This document shows, piece by piece, positions 17,147 to 26,112 of a stretch of 64,000 nt of DNA. The notes beneath the pieces were generated by a model. The model was not told the DNA's origin and made no database searches. It saw only the letters and a list, made by a program, of their open reading frames with translations. Source of the DNA: Hornefia butyriciproducens. GTDB taxonomy: Bacteria > Bacillota > Clostridia > Peptostreptococcales > Anaerovoracaceae. The DNA lies in contig NZ_VUMZ01000001.1 in the NCBI RefSeq assembly GCF_009695915.1, positions 62,001 through 126,000 on the forward strand. The letters are read 5' to 3'. Within the stretch, counting starts at the first letter, position 1, and each line of letters begins with the position of its first letter. The position numbers and the translations under genes were made by a program.

Positions 17147-18116
17147 ATCGTTCAAGATTCTCCAGAGCCGCCGCGCGCATCTTTTCCTCTGCCTCACGCA
17201 GAGTGCAGTGCAGCGTGCATCCGGCCGCTTTTTTGTGTCCTCCGCCGTTAAACGCCGCCGCGATCTCCGCTACGTCCCCGACGCTCTTCGCCCGAAGACT
17301 GACCTTGCAGAGACGCTCTTCCTCTTCCTTGATGAAGACCGCGATCTGTACGCCGTCGATAGACCGCAGTTCTGCGACGACCCCTTCTGTCTCCTCCATC
17401 AGTGCGCCGGTTTCTTTCAGCATTTCCTGTGTAACAAAGCCTATGCAGAGACGGCCGCCGCCGTACAGTGTGATATTCTCCAGCACACGGGCCCGGATTT
17501 TCAGTTTTTCCAGTCTCACAGTCTCATAGATTTTCACGCTGACTCCGTTGGCGTCCAGTCCGGAGTCATACAGAGACGCCACGATCTCATGGGTTTCCTT
17601 TGTCGTATTGGAATACTGGAAATTTCCGGAATCCGTGGTGATAGCCGCAAACAGGGCTTCACCCGTTTCTCTGTCGATTTCCTGTCCCATCGCGCAGATT
17701 ACTTTATAGATCAGTTCCCCAGTGGCGCATGCTCCCGGGTCGATGAGGTTGTACCGGCAGAAGGGATCGGAGGTGGCGTGATGATCGATGCACATCGTCG
17801 TCTTTCCTCGCATAAACGCCTCCCTGCGTTTCGGGAACCGTCCGGCATCACCGCAGTCCACGCAGACGCACAGATCCGGTTCCCCGATCCGGTCAGCATC
17901 GAAGGTGCAGTATCCGCGGTCGAGAAATGCGAGATTGTCCGGAATTTTATCCTCCAGGAGCACAAAGGCTTCCCTGCCCATGCGCCGCAGCACATGGCAC
18001 AGCGCCGCAGCGGATCCCAGTGCGTCCCCGTCCATATTGATGTGGGGAAACAGGAGAATCCGCTCCGCGCCGGACAGAACCCCGCTGATTGTCTTCAGAC
18101 TGTCGTTATTCATCAT
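17136..18116 (-). CDS. nrnA: DHH/DHHA1 phosphoesterase, NrnA-type nanoRNase / pAp phosphatase
   Basis: 326 residues. Degrades 2-5 nucleotide RNAs and, in many members, 3'-phosphoadenosine 5'-phosphate. The DHH domain has HINMDGDALGS (about 25-35, with Asn-Met where Ser/Ala-Pro is commoner), VDCGDAGR, and the name motif IDHHATSD; DHHA1 has FNGGGHKKAAGC near residue 290. Start is the first of two tandem ATG codons (18116 or 18113), overlapping rbfA by up to 11 bases. Position between rbfA and truB is typical of Firmicutes. Confidence 0.92.
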   Translation of the reverse strand: MMNNDSLKTISGVLSGAERILLFPHINMDGDALGSAAALCHVLRRMGREAFVLLEDKIPDNLAFLDRGYCTFDADRIGEPDLCVCVDCGDAGRFPKRREAFMRGKTTMCIDHHATSDPFCRYNLIDPGACATGELIYKVICAMGQEIDRETGEALFAAITTDSGNFQYSNTTKETHEIVASLYDSGLDANGVSVKIYETVRLEKLKIRARVLENITLYGGGRLCIGFVTQEMLKETGALMEETEGVVAELRSIDGVQIAVFIKEEEERLCKVSLRAKSVGDVAEIAAAFNGGGHKKAAGCTLHCTLREAEEKMRAAALENLERYDK

Positions 18117-18483
18117 TATGCTCCAGTTCCCGGATTACTTCGTCTATGTGCCGTCCGTACTCCATGGACCGATCTATTTTGAAAATCAGCTCAGGCACAT
18201 GACGCAGCTTGATTTCCTTTCCGATTTCCCGGCGGATCAGTCCCCTGGCGCTTTCCAGTCCTTCAATCGCCTGTGCCTGACGTTCGTGTTCCCTTTCCTC
18301 ATCTCCGGAGGTATCCAGAATCGTCACGTAGCACGTGGCATAGCTGTTATCCCGGGTCACGTCAACGCCGGTAATACTGATCATGCCCGACAATCTCGGG
18401 TCCTTCAGCTCCCGGAGCAGCATCCGGCTGATGATTTTCCGTATTTCCTCACCGATCCGTCCCTGTCTGTAACCTTTTCCCAT
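18106..18483 (-). CDS. rbfA: Ribosome-binding factor A
   Basis: 125 residues from the ATG at complement 18481-18483, which has GGTGA seven bases upstream; a GTG at 18492 is an alternative. A KH-like cold-shock protein needed for 16S rRNA 5'-end maturation. RIGEEIRKIISRMLLRELKDPRL and ISITGVDVTRDNSYA segments are typical, and LRHVPELIFKIDRS is the conserved C-terminal core. Lies 73 bases after infB. Confidence 0.94.
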   Translation of the reverse strand: MGKGYRQGRIGEEIRKIISRMLLRELKDPRLSGMISITGVDVTRDNSYATCYVTILDTSGDEEREHERQAQAIEGLESARGLIRREIGKEIKLRHVPELIFKIDRSMEYGRHIDEVIRELEHNDE

Positions 18484-18515
18484 AATTATCACCGTTTATC
18501 TTCATCGTTCAATTT

Positions 18516-18568
18516 CCATCCGGCTGTCGTTCGATCACTGCCCGTCTGCCATCCGGCTATCGTTCGAT
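18516..18568 (-). repeat. Direct repeat at the infB 3' end
   Basis: CCATCCGGCTGTCGTTCGAT at 18516-18535 and CCATCCGGCTATCGTTCGAT at 18549-18568 (plus-strand reading) differ at one base, period 33. The second copy covers the last codons and stop of infB, so the spacer looks like a duplicated gene end. Confidence 0.7.
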
Positions 18569-21451
18569 TTCCACCATCGTAAAGCACTCGATGACATCAC
18601 CGATCTTCACGTCGTTATAGTCTTCGATACCGATTCCGCATTCATAACCCTGAGCAACTTCCTTCGCATCGTCCTTGAATCTCTTCAAAGAGGAAATCCT
18701 TCCCTCGTGAATGACGATACCGTCACGCACCAGACGGATATCCTCGTTCCGGACGACCTTGCCCTCCGTGATATAAGCTCCGGCCACAACGCCCACTCCG
18801 GGCACCTTGAACGTATCCCGGATCTCGGCCTTGCCCAGAACCTCTTCCCGGTATTCCGGATCCAGCATGCCCTTCATCGCGGCCTCCACATCGTTGATTA
18901 CATCGTAGATGACGCGGTAGAGACGAATCTCCACGCCCTTCTGATCCGCCATCGTGGTCACCGCAGTGCTCGGCCGTACGTTGAATCCGATAATGACCGC
19001 ATCGGAGGTTTCCGCCAGCATGATGTCGGATTCGGATACCGTGCCGACGCCGGAATGCACCACATTCACCTTGACATTCTCGTTATTCAGTTTCTCCAGC
19101 GAAGAATTCAGCGCTCCCACGGAGCCCTGGACATCACCCTTGATAATCAGGTTCAGTTCCTTGACATCTCCCTCCTGAATCTGGCTGAACAGTTTGTCCA
19201 GTGTCATTGAGGAATTCTTTGCAAGAACCTCTTCACGCAGTTTCTCCTGACGGCGGGCAGCGATCTCGCGCGCCACCTTGTCGTCACGAACCGCATTGAA
19301 TTCGTCTCCGGCCTGCGGCACATCGGTCAGACCCAGAATTTCCACCGCAGTGGCCGGGCCTGCCTTTTTAATGGCCTCTCCTTTGTCATTCACCATCAGT
19401 CTGATCCTTCCGGAGCAGGTTCCGGCAACGATGCTCTGACCCGCCTGAAGGGTTCCGTTCAGAACCAGCAGAGATGCAACAGGGCCCTTGGCTCTGTCCA
19501 GCCGCGCTTCGATAACCGATCCCATAGCCAGACGGTTCGGATTCGCTTTCAGTTCCAGAACCTCCGCCTGCAGCAGAATCATTTCCAGAAGGTTCGTGAT
19601 GCCCTCTCCGGTCTTGGCCGATACCGGCACGCTGATCACATCGCCGCCCCAGTCTTCAACCAGAACGCCGTGGTCAGCCAGATCCTTTTTGACAAGATCG
19701 GGATTGGCACCGGGCTTGTCCATTTTATTGATCGCGACAATGATCGGAACGCCCGCCGCCTTCGCATGGCTGATGGATTCAACCGTCTGCGGCTTGACGC
19801 TGTCATCCGCCGCGACAACCAGCACAGCAATATCCGTCACATGGGCGCCTCTGGCGCGCATGGCAGTAAATGCCTCGTGCCCCGGCGTATCGAGGAACAC
19901 GATCTTCTGACCGTTGATGCTGACCTCGGATGCACCGATCGCCTGTGTGATTCCGCCGGACTCAGTGGACGTGACGTTTGTCTTCCGGATCGCGTCCAGC
20001 AGAGAAGTCTTTCCGTGGTCGACATGGCCCATTACCGTAATAATCGGCGGACGCGGCTTCAGATCCTTCTCTCTGTCCTTGAAGTCCTCGATGCCTTCTT
20101 CTTTCTCTTCCTCTTCAACCTGTCCGACGACCACGCTGATTCCCAGGTCATCTGCCAGTACCATCAGAGTATCTTCATCGATATTCTGGTTGATATTAGC
20201 CATAATACCCAGCTTCATCAGCGTCATGATCACTTTGGATGTGGAGACTTCCGCCTGCTCGCAGAATCCGGCTACCGTGATCGGCACGTTCACACGGATA
20301 GTGCCCTCCGGCAGCGTTTCTTCGACGACCTCCTCGACCACTTCCTGTTTCGGCTTGGTGTATTTCTTTCTTTCCTTTTTCTCCAGCGATTTCTTCTCAA
20401 ACTTGGAGAATTTATTGCGATCGTCACGGCGTACGTGGCTGCGGCGGTCGTCACGACGGCCTTTTCCGCTCCTGCTGTCGCCGGTTCCTGCCGCCGGTGC
20501 GGCCGAACGGTTTCCTCCGCCATTGCGCTGCGGACGATTTCCTCCGCGGGAATCACGGCCTTCACCGCCTTCCGCGCCGCCTCTCCGGCGGTTTCCGCGT
20601 TCGTCACCGTTCTTTTTCGTCCGACGGTCGTTCTTTCTGTCATTTCCGGTCCTCCGGCCGCTGCGGTCGGAGGATTTGCGTCCGTCATCGCTCTTACGTC
20701 CGTCTGAAGACTTCTTCGCAGCCTCTGCCTTCTTCTGATCCTTCGCTCTGGAGATAATCTTGATGCGCGGCATACTTGCACGCTCTGACGCCACGGTCTT
20801 GACGACGTGCTCCTTCTTCACTTCTTTTGTCTCTGCGGGCGCCTTTGTTTCCTTTGCGTCCCCGGCTTCCGGATGTTCTGCCGCCTTCTTATCCTGTACA
20901 GCCTTAACGGCTTCCTTCTTTGCCGGCGCCTGCTTCTCTGCGGCAGGCTTTGCGGCTGCGGTTTTCTCTGCCGGTTTCTTTGCAGGGGCCGCCTTCTTCT
21001 CAGGTTCCGGCTTTTTCCCGGATTTCTTTTCCGGTTCTTTTTCCGGAGCTTTCTTCACCGAGGGAGTTTCCTTTGTATCCGCAGAATGTTTTTCGACAGA
21101 TGAATCCTCCACAACCGGCTTCACCGGGGCTGTATCCGTCTTACCCTCCGCCTTGGCCTTTTCCCTTCTGGCCAGCATTTCCTCGTTGACCAGCGGCTTC
21201 CCGACAGGGGGTTTCTTTTTGTTCGCCAGAAACTCTTCATCCACGATCGGGCGTCCCACCGGCACCTTGCGTCCGCTGGATGTGCTCTTTGCGGCAGGCT
21301 TCCCGGCCCCGCTCTTTATCTTATCTATATCGGCATCCGACAATGCACTCATGTGGTTTTTCACGTCGATGCCGAGGCTCTCCGCCTTTCCGATAAGGTC
21401 CTTGCTCGAGACACCCATCTCTCTGGCAAGTTCAAATACCTTTTTCGTCAT
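18557..21451 (-). CDS. infB: Translation initiation factor IF-2
   Basis: 964 residues. The GTPase that places initiator tRNA on the ribosome. An IF2_N domain is at 1-50, then a long low-complexity Lys/Ala/Glu/Pro and Arg/Asp/Gly-rich region (about 55-365), a second IF2_N around VNVPITVAGFCEQAEVSTS, and the G domain with GHVDHGKTS (about 476-484), DTPGHEAF and NKMD, followed by domains II-IV. The long N-terminus is usual in moderately GC-rich Clostridia. Its ATG overlaps the ylxQ TAA as TAATG, indicating coupled translation. Confidence 0.97.
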   Translation of the reverse strand: MTKKVFELAREMGVSSKDLIGKAESLGIDVKNHMSALSDADIDKIKSGAGKPAAKSTSSGRKVPVGRPIVDEEFLANKKKPPVGKPLVNEEMLARREKAKAEGKTDTAPVKPVVEDSSVEKHSADTKETPSVKKAPEKEPEKKSGKKPEPEKKAAPAKKPAEKTAAAKPAAEKQAPAKKEAVKAVQDKKAAEHPEAGDAKETKAPAETKEVKKEHVVKTVASERASMPRIKIISRAKDQKKAEAAKKSSDGRKSDDGRKSSDRSGRRTGNDRKNDRRTKKNGDERGNRRRGGAEGGEGRDSRGGNRPQRNGGGNRSAAPAAGTGDSRSGKGRRDDRRSHVRRDDRNKFSKFEKKSLEKKERKKYTKPKQEVVEEVVEETLPEGTIRVNVPITVAGFCEQAEVSTSKVIMTLMKLGIMANINQNIDEDTLMVLADDLGISVVVGQVEEEEKEEGIEDFKDREKDLKPRPPIITVMGHVDHGKTSLLDAIRKTNVTSTESGGITQAIGASEVSINGQKIVFLDTPGHEAFTAMRARGAHVTDIAVLVVAADDSVKPQTVESISHAKAAGVPIIVAINKMDKPGANPDLVKKDLADHGVLVEDWGGDVISVPVSAKTGEGITNLLEMILLQAEVLELKANPNRLAMGSVIEARLDRAKGPVASLLVLNGTLQAGQSIVAGTCSGRIRLMVNDKGEAIKKAGPATAVEILGLTDVPQAGDEFNAVRDDKVAREIAARRQEKLREEVLAKNSSMTLDKLFSQIQEGDVKELNLIIKGDVQGSVGALNSSLEKLNNENVKVNVVHSGVGTVSESDIMLAETSDAVIIGFNVRPSTAVTTMADQKGVEIRLYRVIYDVINDVEAAMKGMLDPEYREEVLGKAEIRDTFKVPGVGVVAGAYITEGKVVRNEDIRLVRDGIVIHEGRISSLKRFKDDAKEVAQGYECGIGIEDYNDVKIGDVIECFTMVEIER

Positions 21452-21780
21452 TAGAACACCTCTCTTTCTGATTGTATGCGGTCAATCTCCTGTCGGATCA
21501 CGCTGGCGAAATTGCTGTCTGTAATGGCGAACACACTGCTTTCGCCTCTGCCCGTGATCCCTGATAATTCTTTCTTTGTACCGAAAATTCTTACGTCTGT
21601 TCCATTCGTCCTGCATTTCTGAGACATTTTTTTCACGGTGTTCATCGATGAATCTTCCGCAACAATCAATAATCTGACTCGTCTCTTTTCAATCAGCGAC
21701 AGACATGTATTATATCCGGTCTGCAGCCTGCCTGCCTTTGTGGCAAACCCCAGATAACCGGACAGTTTATTGCTCAGCAT
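21451..21780 (-). CDS. rplGA: L7Ae-family RNA-binding protein YlxQ
   Basis: 109 residues of the L7Ae/L30e fold: NKLSGYLGFATKAGRLQTGY opening, VRLLIVAEDSS, and a GRGESSVFAITD segment near the C-terminus. The Bacillus member, YlxQ, binds K-turn RNA; its in vivo role is not well settled. Start overlaps ylxR by 14 bases and its stop overlaps infB by one. Fixed position between ylxR and infB supports the call. Confidence 0.88.
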   Translation of the reverse strand: MLSNKLSGYLGFATKAGRLQTGYNTCLSLIEKRRVRLLIVAEDSSMNTVKKMSQKCRTNGTDVRIFGTKKELSGITGRGESSVFAITDSNFASVIRQEIDRIQSEREVF

Positions 21781-22063
21781 TCAGCAGCTCCTCAAAAATC
21801 CGATCTATGGTTTCGCCGGAAAAATTCTGTTTGAAATTTCTCTGCAGTGCGTTTTTCTTTTTCGCCAGGGCAGCGCATTCTCTGTTGCGACAAAGGTATA
21901 CACCCCGTCCCTTTGCCTTTCCTCCCGGGTCCACGCTCAGCTCCCCTTCGTAAAAAGCTATGCGGATCAGGTCCTGCTTCGGCTTTGATTCCATGCACCC
22001 GATGCATCGGCGCATGGGCACTCTGTTCCTGTCGCTACTCTTCTTTCTGCTCAACCGTTTCAC
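21767..22063 (-). CDS. YlxR (DUF448) RNA-binding protein
   Basis: 98 residues if the GTG at 22063 is used; shorter versions from TTG 22054 or GTG 22021 are possible. The core MRRCIGCMESKPKQDLIRIA (17-36) and KGRGVYLCRNRECA (49-62) with paired cysteines are the YlxR signature. YlxR is nucleoid- or RNA-associated and reported to affect transcription and RNase P in Firmicutes. The first 29 bases overlap the 3' end of nusA, which has an acidic tail in the other frame. Confidence 0.88.
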   Translation of the reverse strand: MKRLSRKKSSDRNRVPMRRCIGCMESKPKQDLIRIAFYEGELSVDPGGKAKGRGVYLCRNRECAALAKKKNALQRNFKQNFSGETIDRIFEELLNAEQ

Positions 22064-23423
22064 CCACCTCTTCGTCAGGCTCTTCTACGGCCGCTGCGTC
22101 TTCAGCATCTCCGGGTTCCTCCGGTTCTGCGGCGTCTTCTGCTTCTTCCTCTGCCGGTTCGGCGATATCCTCCGGTTCCTCGTCAGGAGCCTCCGGCTCT
22201 TCATCTTCCGATATCTCAGTCGGCTCTTCCTCCGTAAGTTCTTCCTCATAATCCGCCGCCGGCACTTCCGGTGATTCCTCCTGCGGGAACTCCTCATCGT
22301 ACCCGGCCTCTTCCGGCTCTTCCTCGTACCCGGCCTCTTCCAGTTCTTCCTCGTATTCCGCCTCGGCAGCCGCAAGAGCCTCCTCATACTGCGTATGACT
22401 CATGATGTCTATTTTCCATCCGCTGACTTTCGCAGCAAGGCGCACGTTCTGCCCCTGCTTGCCGATAGCCAGAGAAAGCTGATAATCGGGAACGATCGCT
22501 GTTGCCGTCTTCTCTTCCTCGTCCTCGATGATCACTTCTTCCACCGTAGCCGGACTCAGCACATTGGCGATCAGTTCCTCCGGAGAATCGCTCCAGAAAA
22601 TGATGTCGATCTTCTCACCGTTCAGTTCATCCACAACGGACTGAACACGGCTGCCCCTGGTTCCGACGCAGGCGCCTACCGGATCGACGTTCTCATCCTC
22701 TGAATAAACCGCCATCTTGGTCCGTGATCCGGCCTCCCTGGCAATTCCTCTGATTTCCACTGTACCGTCCTGGATCTCCGGAACCTCCAGTTCAAACAGC
22801 ATCTTCACCAGTCCCGGATGCGATCTGGATAGGAATACCTGCGGACCTTTGGTAGTCTTCTTGACATCCATGATATAGACCTTCAGGCGCTGGTGTACCT
22901 TGAAATGCTCTCCGGGAACCTGCTCGTTCGCGGAAAGAATTCCCTCCGCACGCCCGATATTGATAAACATGGTCTCGCCGCTCTTTCTCTGAACGGTTCC
23001 TGTTATGATTTCTCCCTGACGGGTGATGAAATCGTCATACACCATGCCGCGTTCCGCCTCGCGGATTCTCTGAACCACCACCTGTTTGGCGGTCTGTGCG
23101 GCGATACGGCCGAAATCTCTGGGCGTCACGGCAAACTCGATCGCGTCGCCGATCTCATAGCGAGGGTCGATTTCATGCGCCTCTTCGAGAGACATCTGAA
23201 TCATATCGTCCTCGATATCCTCTTCCGCCACGATATCCTTCCGCATCAGCACCGCGATTTCACCGTCGTCCGGATCAATGACCACACGGACGTTCTGCGC
23301 CGTTCCGTAATTTTTTTTGTATGCGGAGACCAGCGCCGACTCAATGGTTTCCAGCAGGACATCCTTGGAAATGTGTTTTTCCTTCTCGAGCTGCTCCATG
23401 GCCTCGATAAATTCTCTGTTCAT
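22035..23423 (-). CDS. nusA: Transcription elongation factor NusA with long acidic tail
   Basis: 462 residues. Binds RNA polymerase and nascent RNA, affecting pausing, termination and antitermination. N-terminal NTD (1-~130), S1 domain (GEIITGTVQRKSGETMFINIG), KH1 (VGACVGTRGSRVQSVVDEL) and KH2 (LSLAIGKQGQNVRLAAKVSGW) are in order. After KH2 a 116-residue Glu/Asp/Ala/Pro tail begins about residue 347, with near-repeats EEAGYEEEP and EEAGYDEEF. Typical Firmicute NusA ends near residue 370-390, so the tail is an extension; in gamma-proteobacteria acidic repeats of a different sequence bind the polymerase alpha subunit. Confidence 0.96.
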   Translation of the reverse strand: MNREFIEAMEQLEKEKHISKDVLLETIESALVSAYKKNYGTAQNVRVVIDPDDGEIAVLMRKDIVAEEDIEDDMIQMSLEEAHEIDPRYEIGDAIEFAVTPRDFGRIAAQTAKQVVVQRIREAERGMVYDDFITRQGEIITGTVQRKSGETMFINIGRAEGILSANEQVPGEHFKVHQRLKVYIMDVKKTTKGPQVFLSRSHPGLVKMLFELEVPEIQDGTVEIRGIAREAGSRTKMAVYSEDENVDPVGACVGTRGSRVQSVVDELNGEKIDIIFWSDSPEELIANVLSPATVEEVIIEDEEEKTATAIVPDYQLSLAIGKQGQNVRLAAKVSGWKIDIMSHTQYEEALAAAEAEYEEELEEAGYEEEPEEAGYDEEFPQEESPEVPAADYEEELTEEEPTEISEDEEPEAPDEEPEDIAEPAEEEAEDAAEPEEPGDAEDAAAVEEPDEEVGETVEQKEE

Positions 23424-23447
23424 CTATGGTTACCTCCAATTAATATT

Positions 23448-23936
23448 TCAAAAGATCACGGCAAGGCTGGTCTTTGCCACCTGCTCCAGCGGAAAGGACA
23501 GTTCTGCGCCGTCTTCGGGCTGAATCGCAACGCATCCGTCCCTCAGGCCGAGCAGAACGCCCTGAAACTCTTTGCTTCCCTCAAAATTCCTGTACAGCTT
23601 CACATCGACGATCCGTCCCGCAAAGCGTTCATAATCCTTCTTCTCGAAGAGCTGCCGGTCCATCCCCGGAGAACTGACTTCAAGAATGTAATTCTGCTGA
23701 ATGGGATCTTCCTCATCCAGCCGGTCGGACAGGTAACGGCTGACCTTCTCGCAGTCGTCTGTACTCACATATACGTCCGTCCCATCCTGCTCTTTCTGCA
23801 GTTTATCGATATAGACCCGCAGGTACCAGTCATGGCCCTCCCTGCGAAATTCAACATTATACAGCTCCAGGCCCTGATCGGCCAGAAAGTCTGCCGTCAG
23901 CCGGCCGACGAGCTCTTTCATCGATTCCTTTGCCAT
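23448..23936 (-). CDS. rimP: Ribosome maturation factor RimP
   Basis: 162 residues from the ATG at complement 23934-23936, in place of a longer open frame that starts in the leader. Needed for 30S maturation. ADFLADQGLELYNVEFRREG, VSRYLSDRLDEEDPI and LEVSSPGMDRQL are the conserved blocks. First gene of the nusA-infB transcript; a hairpin and a promoter precede it at 23962-24044. Confidence 0.94.
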   Translation of the reverse strand: MAKESMKELVGRLTADFLADQGLELYNVEFRREGHDWYLRVYIDKLQKEQDGTDVYVSTDDCEKVSRYLSDRLDEEDPIQQNYILEVSSPGMDRQLFEKKDYERFAGRIVDVKLYRNFEGSKEFQGVLLGLRDGCVAIQPEDGAELSFPLEQVAKTSLAVIF

Positions 23937-23961
23937 TGATACTCCCTCTAACAAAATTGAA

Positions 23962-23982
23962 AGAGTGGGTTTCGCCCACTCT
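23962..23982 (-). terminator. Terminator-like hairpin in the rimP leader
   Basis: Minus strand AGAGTGGG, loop CGAAA, CCCACTCT, followed by TTCAATTTTG. It sits between promoter and rimP start, the place for an attenuator; NusA is encoded in the operon and affects such structures, so autocontrol is possible but unproven. Confidence 0.6.
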
Positions 23983-24015
23983 TGCTGCCTGCCAGTATAA
24001 AATTCCAGCACATTT

Positions 24016-24044
24016 ACCTTATCACAAATCCCGGTCCATGTCAA
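24016..24044 (-). promoter_or_regulatory. Promoter of the rimP-nusA operon
   Basis: Minus strand TTGACA (24044-24039), 17-base spacer ending TGA (extended -10), TAAGGT (24021-24016). The -10 is weak, offset by the TGn element. It lies within the intergenic repeat copy described nearby. Confidence 0.6.
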
Positions 24045-24049
24045 TGAAA

Positions 24050-24134
24050 ATACTGAAAATAACTGATTTTGCGGCGCCGCACAGCAAAATTCATGCTGAG
24101 CGGCGCGATGCCGACCCAGCGGCATATATACCGC
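24050..24134. repeat. Intergenic repeat, copy 1
   Basis: Contains GAAAATAACTGATTTT at 24055-24070 and the near-palindrome CGGCATATATACCG at 24120-24133, both also found in the same order at 26113-26164. About 50 bases of extra GC-rich hairpin sequence (GCGGCGCCGC) lie between the two blocks here. The copy follows the stop of the CAP-domain gene. Confidence 0.7.
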
Positions 24135-24194
24135 ATGACGCACAGCCGCGCTCCGGCAATTGCATGTTCCGTCCCCGCAAAGTGCCGGAGCGGG

Positions 24195-25937
24195 TTATCT
24201 GACCTTCACTTTCACCGAAATCCGTACTCCGTTCTGTGCATAAACATAAATATGACAGATTCCTTTACGTTTTCCCCTGACCACTCCCTTATTGCTGACA
24301 GAAGCCACGCCGGAATCAGATGATTCATACCGAAGGCCGCGATGAGTTTTCAGTCTCCGTTTTCCGGAGGCTCTGGTCTGATGAATTTTAAGTCTGTACT
24401 TTTTGCCGATCTTCAGTTTCTTCAGAGCGGTCTGAGTTTTCTTCGCGCTGACAAGTTTCAGCGATTTGACATTCGTATACTTTCCGCCTGCAGTACACAC
24501 ATGGACAGTTTTTGATGCCGCAAGGATATTATCATTCTGATCAGCTGCGAAAACAAGGAACTTGTACCAGGAGCCCTTCTTTATTTTTTTCTTCGCAGCA
24601 GAGTTAACCTTCAGGTCTGACCCTGATACAACAGCGATTTTTTTGTACCTGTATTTTTTTCCGCACCTGTTTCCGTAGATGATATATTTTTTCGCGCCTT
24701 TCATCTTTTTCCAGGAAAGCTTAACAGAGTGCCTGCTCTGAGACGTTGATTTAAACTGCAGGAGATGATACGGGGATCCTTTGAGTTCGTCGGAGCCGAT
24801 TTCGGCGACAGCCGCGTCCAGCTCTTCAGTGGTCAGCATTGTACCGGGCACTCCGTTTGCTCTTCCCGCATCATTATCCGAAGCCATGGAAGCTCCGGCC
24901 ATACCTGAACTGACGGCAGTCTCTTCAACAGCATCAAAAAAAGTCACGCTGTATCTGATTGTATCGTCAGCCGCCCCGGTAATCTCCACCATGTACCGAT
25001 CCCCGGCGTTATATCCTTCAACTCCGTCCGGGCGGAAAATGATACAGCCGGGTTTTCCATATTCATCATTATCGACGTTGAAATATTTTCCGGAATCCGA
25101 CGCCTCATATGCGTCAGTTCCCCTGAAGGTCCATACTTTCCCGTCGGAAATACGTGTCAGCGTGACTGCAACATTTTCCTTTGTAACCCTCTGTCCGACA
25201 GAAATGCTCCAGGGTTCGTCTCCATGAAAATACTCAACCGGCATATTCTGTGCCGGCCAGGCCACTCCGGTCTGCGTTCCGCGCCCGGACATATCCACAG
25301 CATACATCGCATAATAGCCGTCCGCAGTTCCGAATCCCGCAGTTCCCATCGACGGATTCAACAGCCACCTGCGGTGTCCCACCTTCGAAATATTCGATCC
25401 ATCACTGTCATCGCTCCATGCAAGCACAGCCGTATTGAGGCTTCCGTATCCGCACGCCAGGTTGGAAGAGCAGCAGCCCCGTACCCCGTCATTCCAGTCC
25501 GTGTCTGACATAGAGCCGGGCTTGCTTCTGTTCTCCGCCGGCGTGTGGGTCAGCTCCCCAATGGAATAACTGACAAAGGCCGCTGCCTGAGCCAGATTCC
25601 CCTGCTCATCGCTCAGCGTCACTTCATCCAGCCCCGCCGCATAACGCATGCTGTTCACCATTGCCAGCGCTGATCGTTTTCCGGCATCACTGAGGGCTCC
25701 CCGTTTCGTGTTTTTTACAGGCATGACATCAAATGCGGTTGGTATCGCAGCATATGCATTGTTTTTCCTTATGTATTCCCTGATTTCACTTTGTGTATGA
25801 ACAGTTACTTCAGGGCCTGTTTCAGCATACGCCGGCAGTTTACTGGCATTCATGAAAAAAAAGCACACCACTGCCAATATAGCAATGAAGAAGGCGGAAC
25901 TGCGCCCGCCGCAGATATTTCTTTGTTCGCTGTCCAT
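24195..25937 (-). CDS. Secreted CAP/SCP-domain protein with C-terminal Ig-like modules
   Basis: 580 residues from the ATG at complement 25935-25937, with GGAGG eight bases upstream. A signal peptide is visible (hydrophobic stretch FFIAILAVVCFFFM, cleavage near AYAETG). A CAP domain of the cysteine-rich secretory protein class follows: NSMRYAAGLDEVTL, GELTHTPAENR, VRGCCSSNLACGYGS and GHRRWLLNPSMGTAGFG with the conserved His-Arg-Arg-Trp. After a mixed region (about 200-360) come an Fn3-like module (VKLSWKKMKGAKKYIIYG) and a Big2-like C-terminus (YESSDSGVASVSNKGVV). Likely surface-exposed or released; no sortase motif seen. Function unknown. Confidence 0.8.
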   Translation of the reverse strand: MDSEQRNICGGRSSAFFIAILAVVCFFFMNASKLPAYAETGPEVTVHTQSEIREYIRKNNAYAAIPTAFDVMPVKNTKRGALSDAGKRSALAMVNSMRYAAGLDEVTLSDEQGNLAQAAAFVSYSIGELTHTPAENRSKPGSMSDTDWNDGVRGCCSSNLACGYGSLNTAVLAWSDDSDGSNISKVGHRRWLLNPSMGTAGFGTADGYYAMYAVDMSGRGTQTGVAWPAQNMPVEYFHGDEPWSISVGQRVTKENVAVTLTRISDGKVWTFRGTDAYEASDSGKYFNVDNDEYGKPGCIIFRPDGVEGYNAGDRYMVEITGAADDTIRYSVTFFDAVEETAVSSGMAGASMASDNDAGRANGVPGTMLTTEELDAAVAEIGSDELKGSPYHLLQFKSTSQSRHSVKLSWKKMKGAKKYIIYGNRCGKKYRYKKIAVVSGSDLKVNSAAKKKIKKGSWYKFLVFAADQNDNILAASKTVHVCTAGGKYTNVKSLKLVSAKKTQTALKKLKIGKKYRLKIHQTRASGKRRLKTHRGLRYESSDSGVASVSNKGVVRGKRKGICHIYVYAQNGVRISVKVKVR

Positions 25938-26000
25938 ATGTACTTCCTCCACAAACACTTATTCAGCATTGCCTCATGGTAATGCAGCTCCCTGAATAAA

Positions 26001-26029
26001 ATTTTATCGACAATTTCTCGTCAAGTCAA
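26001..26029 (-). promoter_or_regulatory. Promoter of the CAP-domain gene
   Basis: Minus strand TTGACT (26029-26024), 17-base spacer, TAAAAT (26006-26001), about 60 bases before the gene, in an AT-rich gap. Confidence 0.72.
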
Positions 26030-26112
26030 ATATATTCTTTGTATTATTGATATTTCAAGCATATTCAATAGCTGAGCACGCATTAATAAAAATATTCCCG
26101 CGCATTTTACAC

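Noticed and set aside
20290-21524. Arg/Ser/Phe-rich frames in the infB N-terminal region
   Set aside because: Other-frame readings of the Lys/Ala/Glu low-complexity linker of IF-2.
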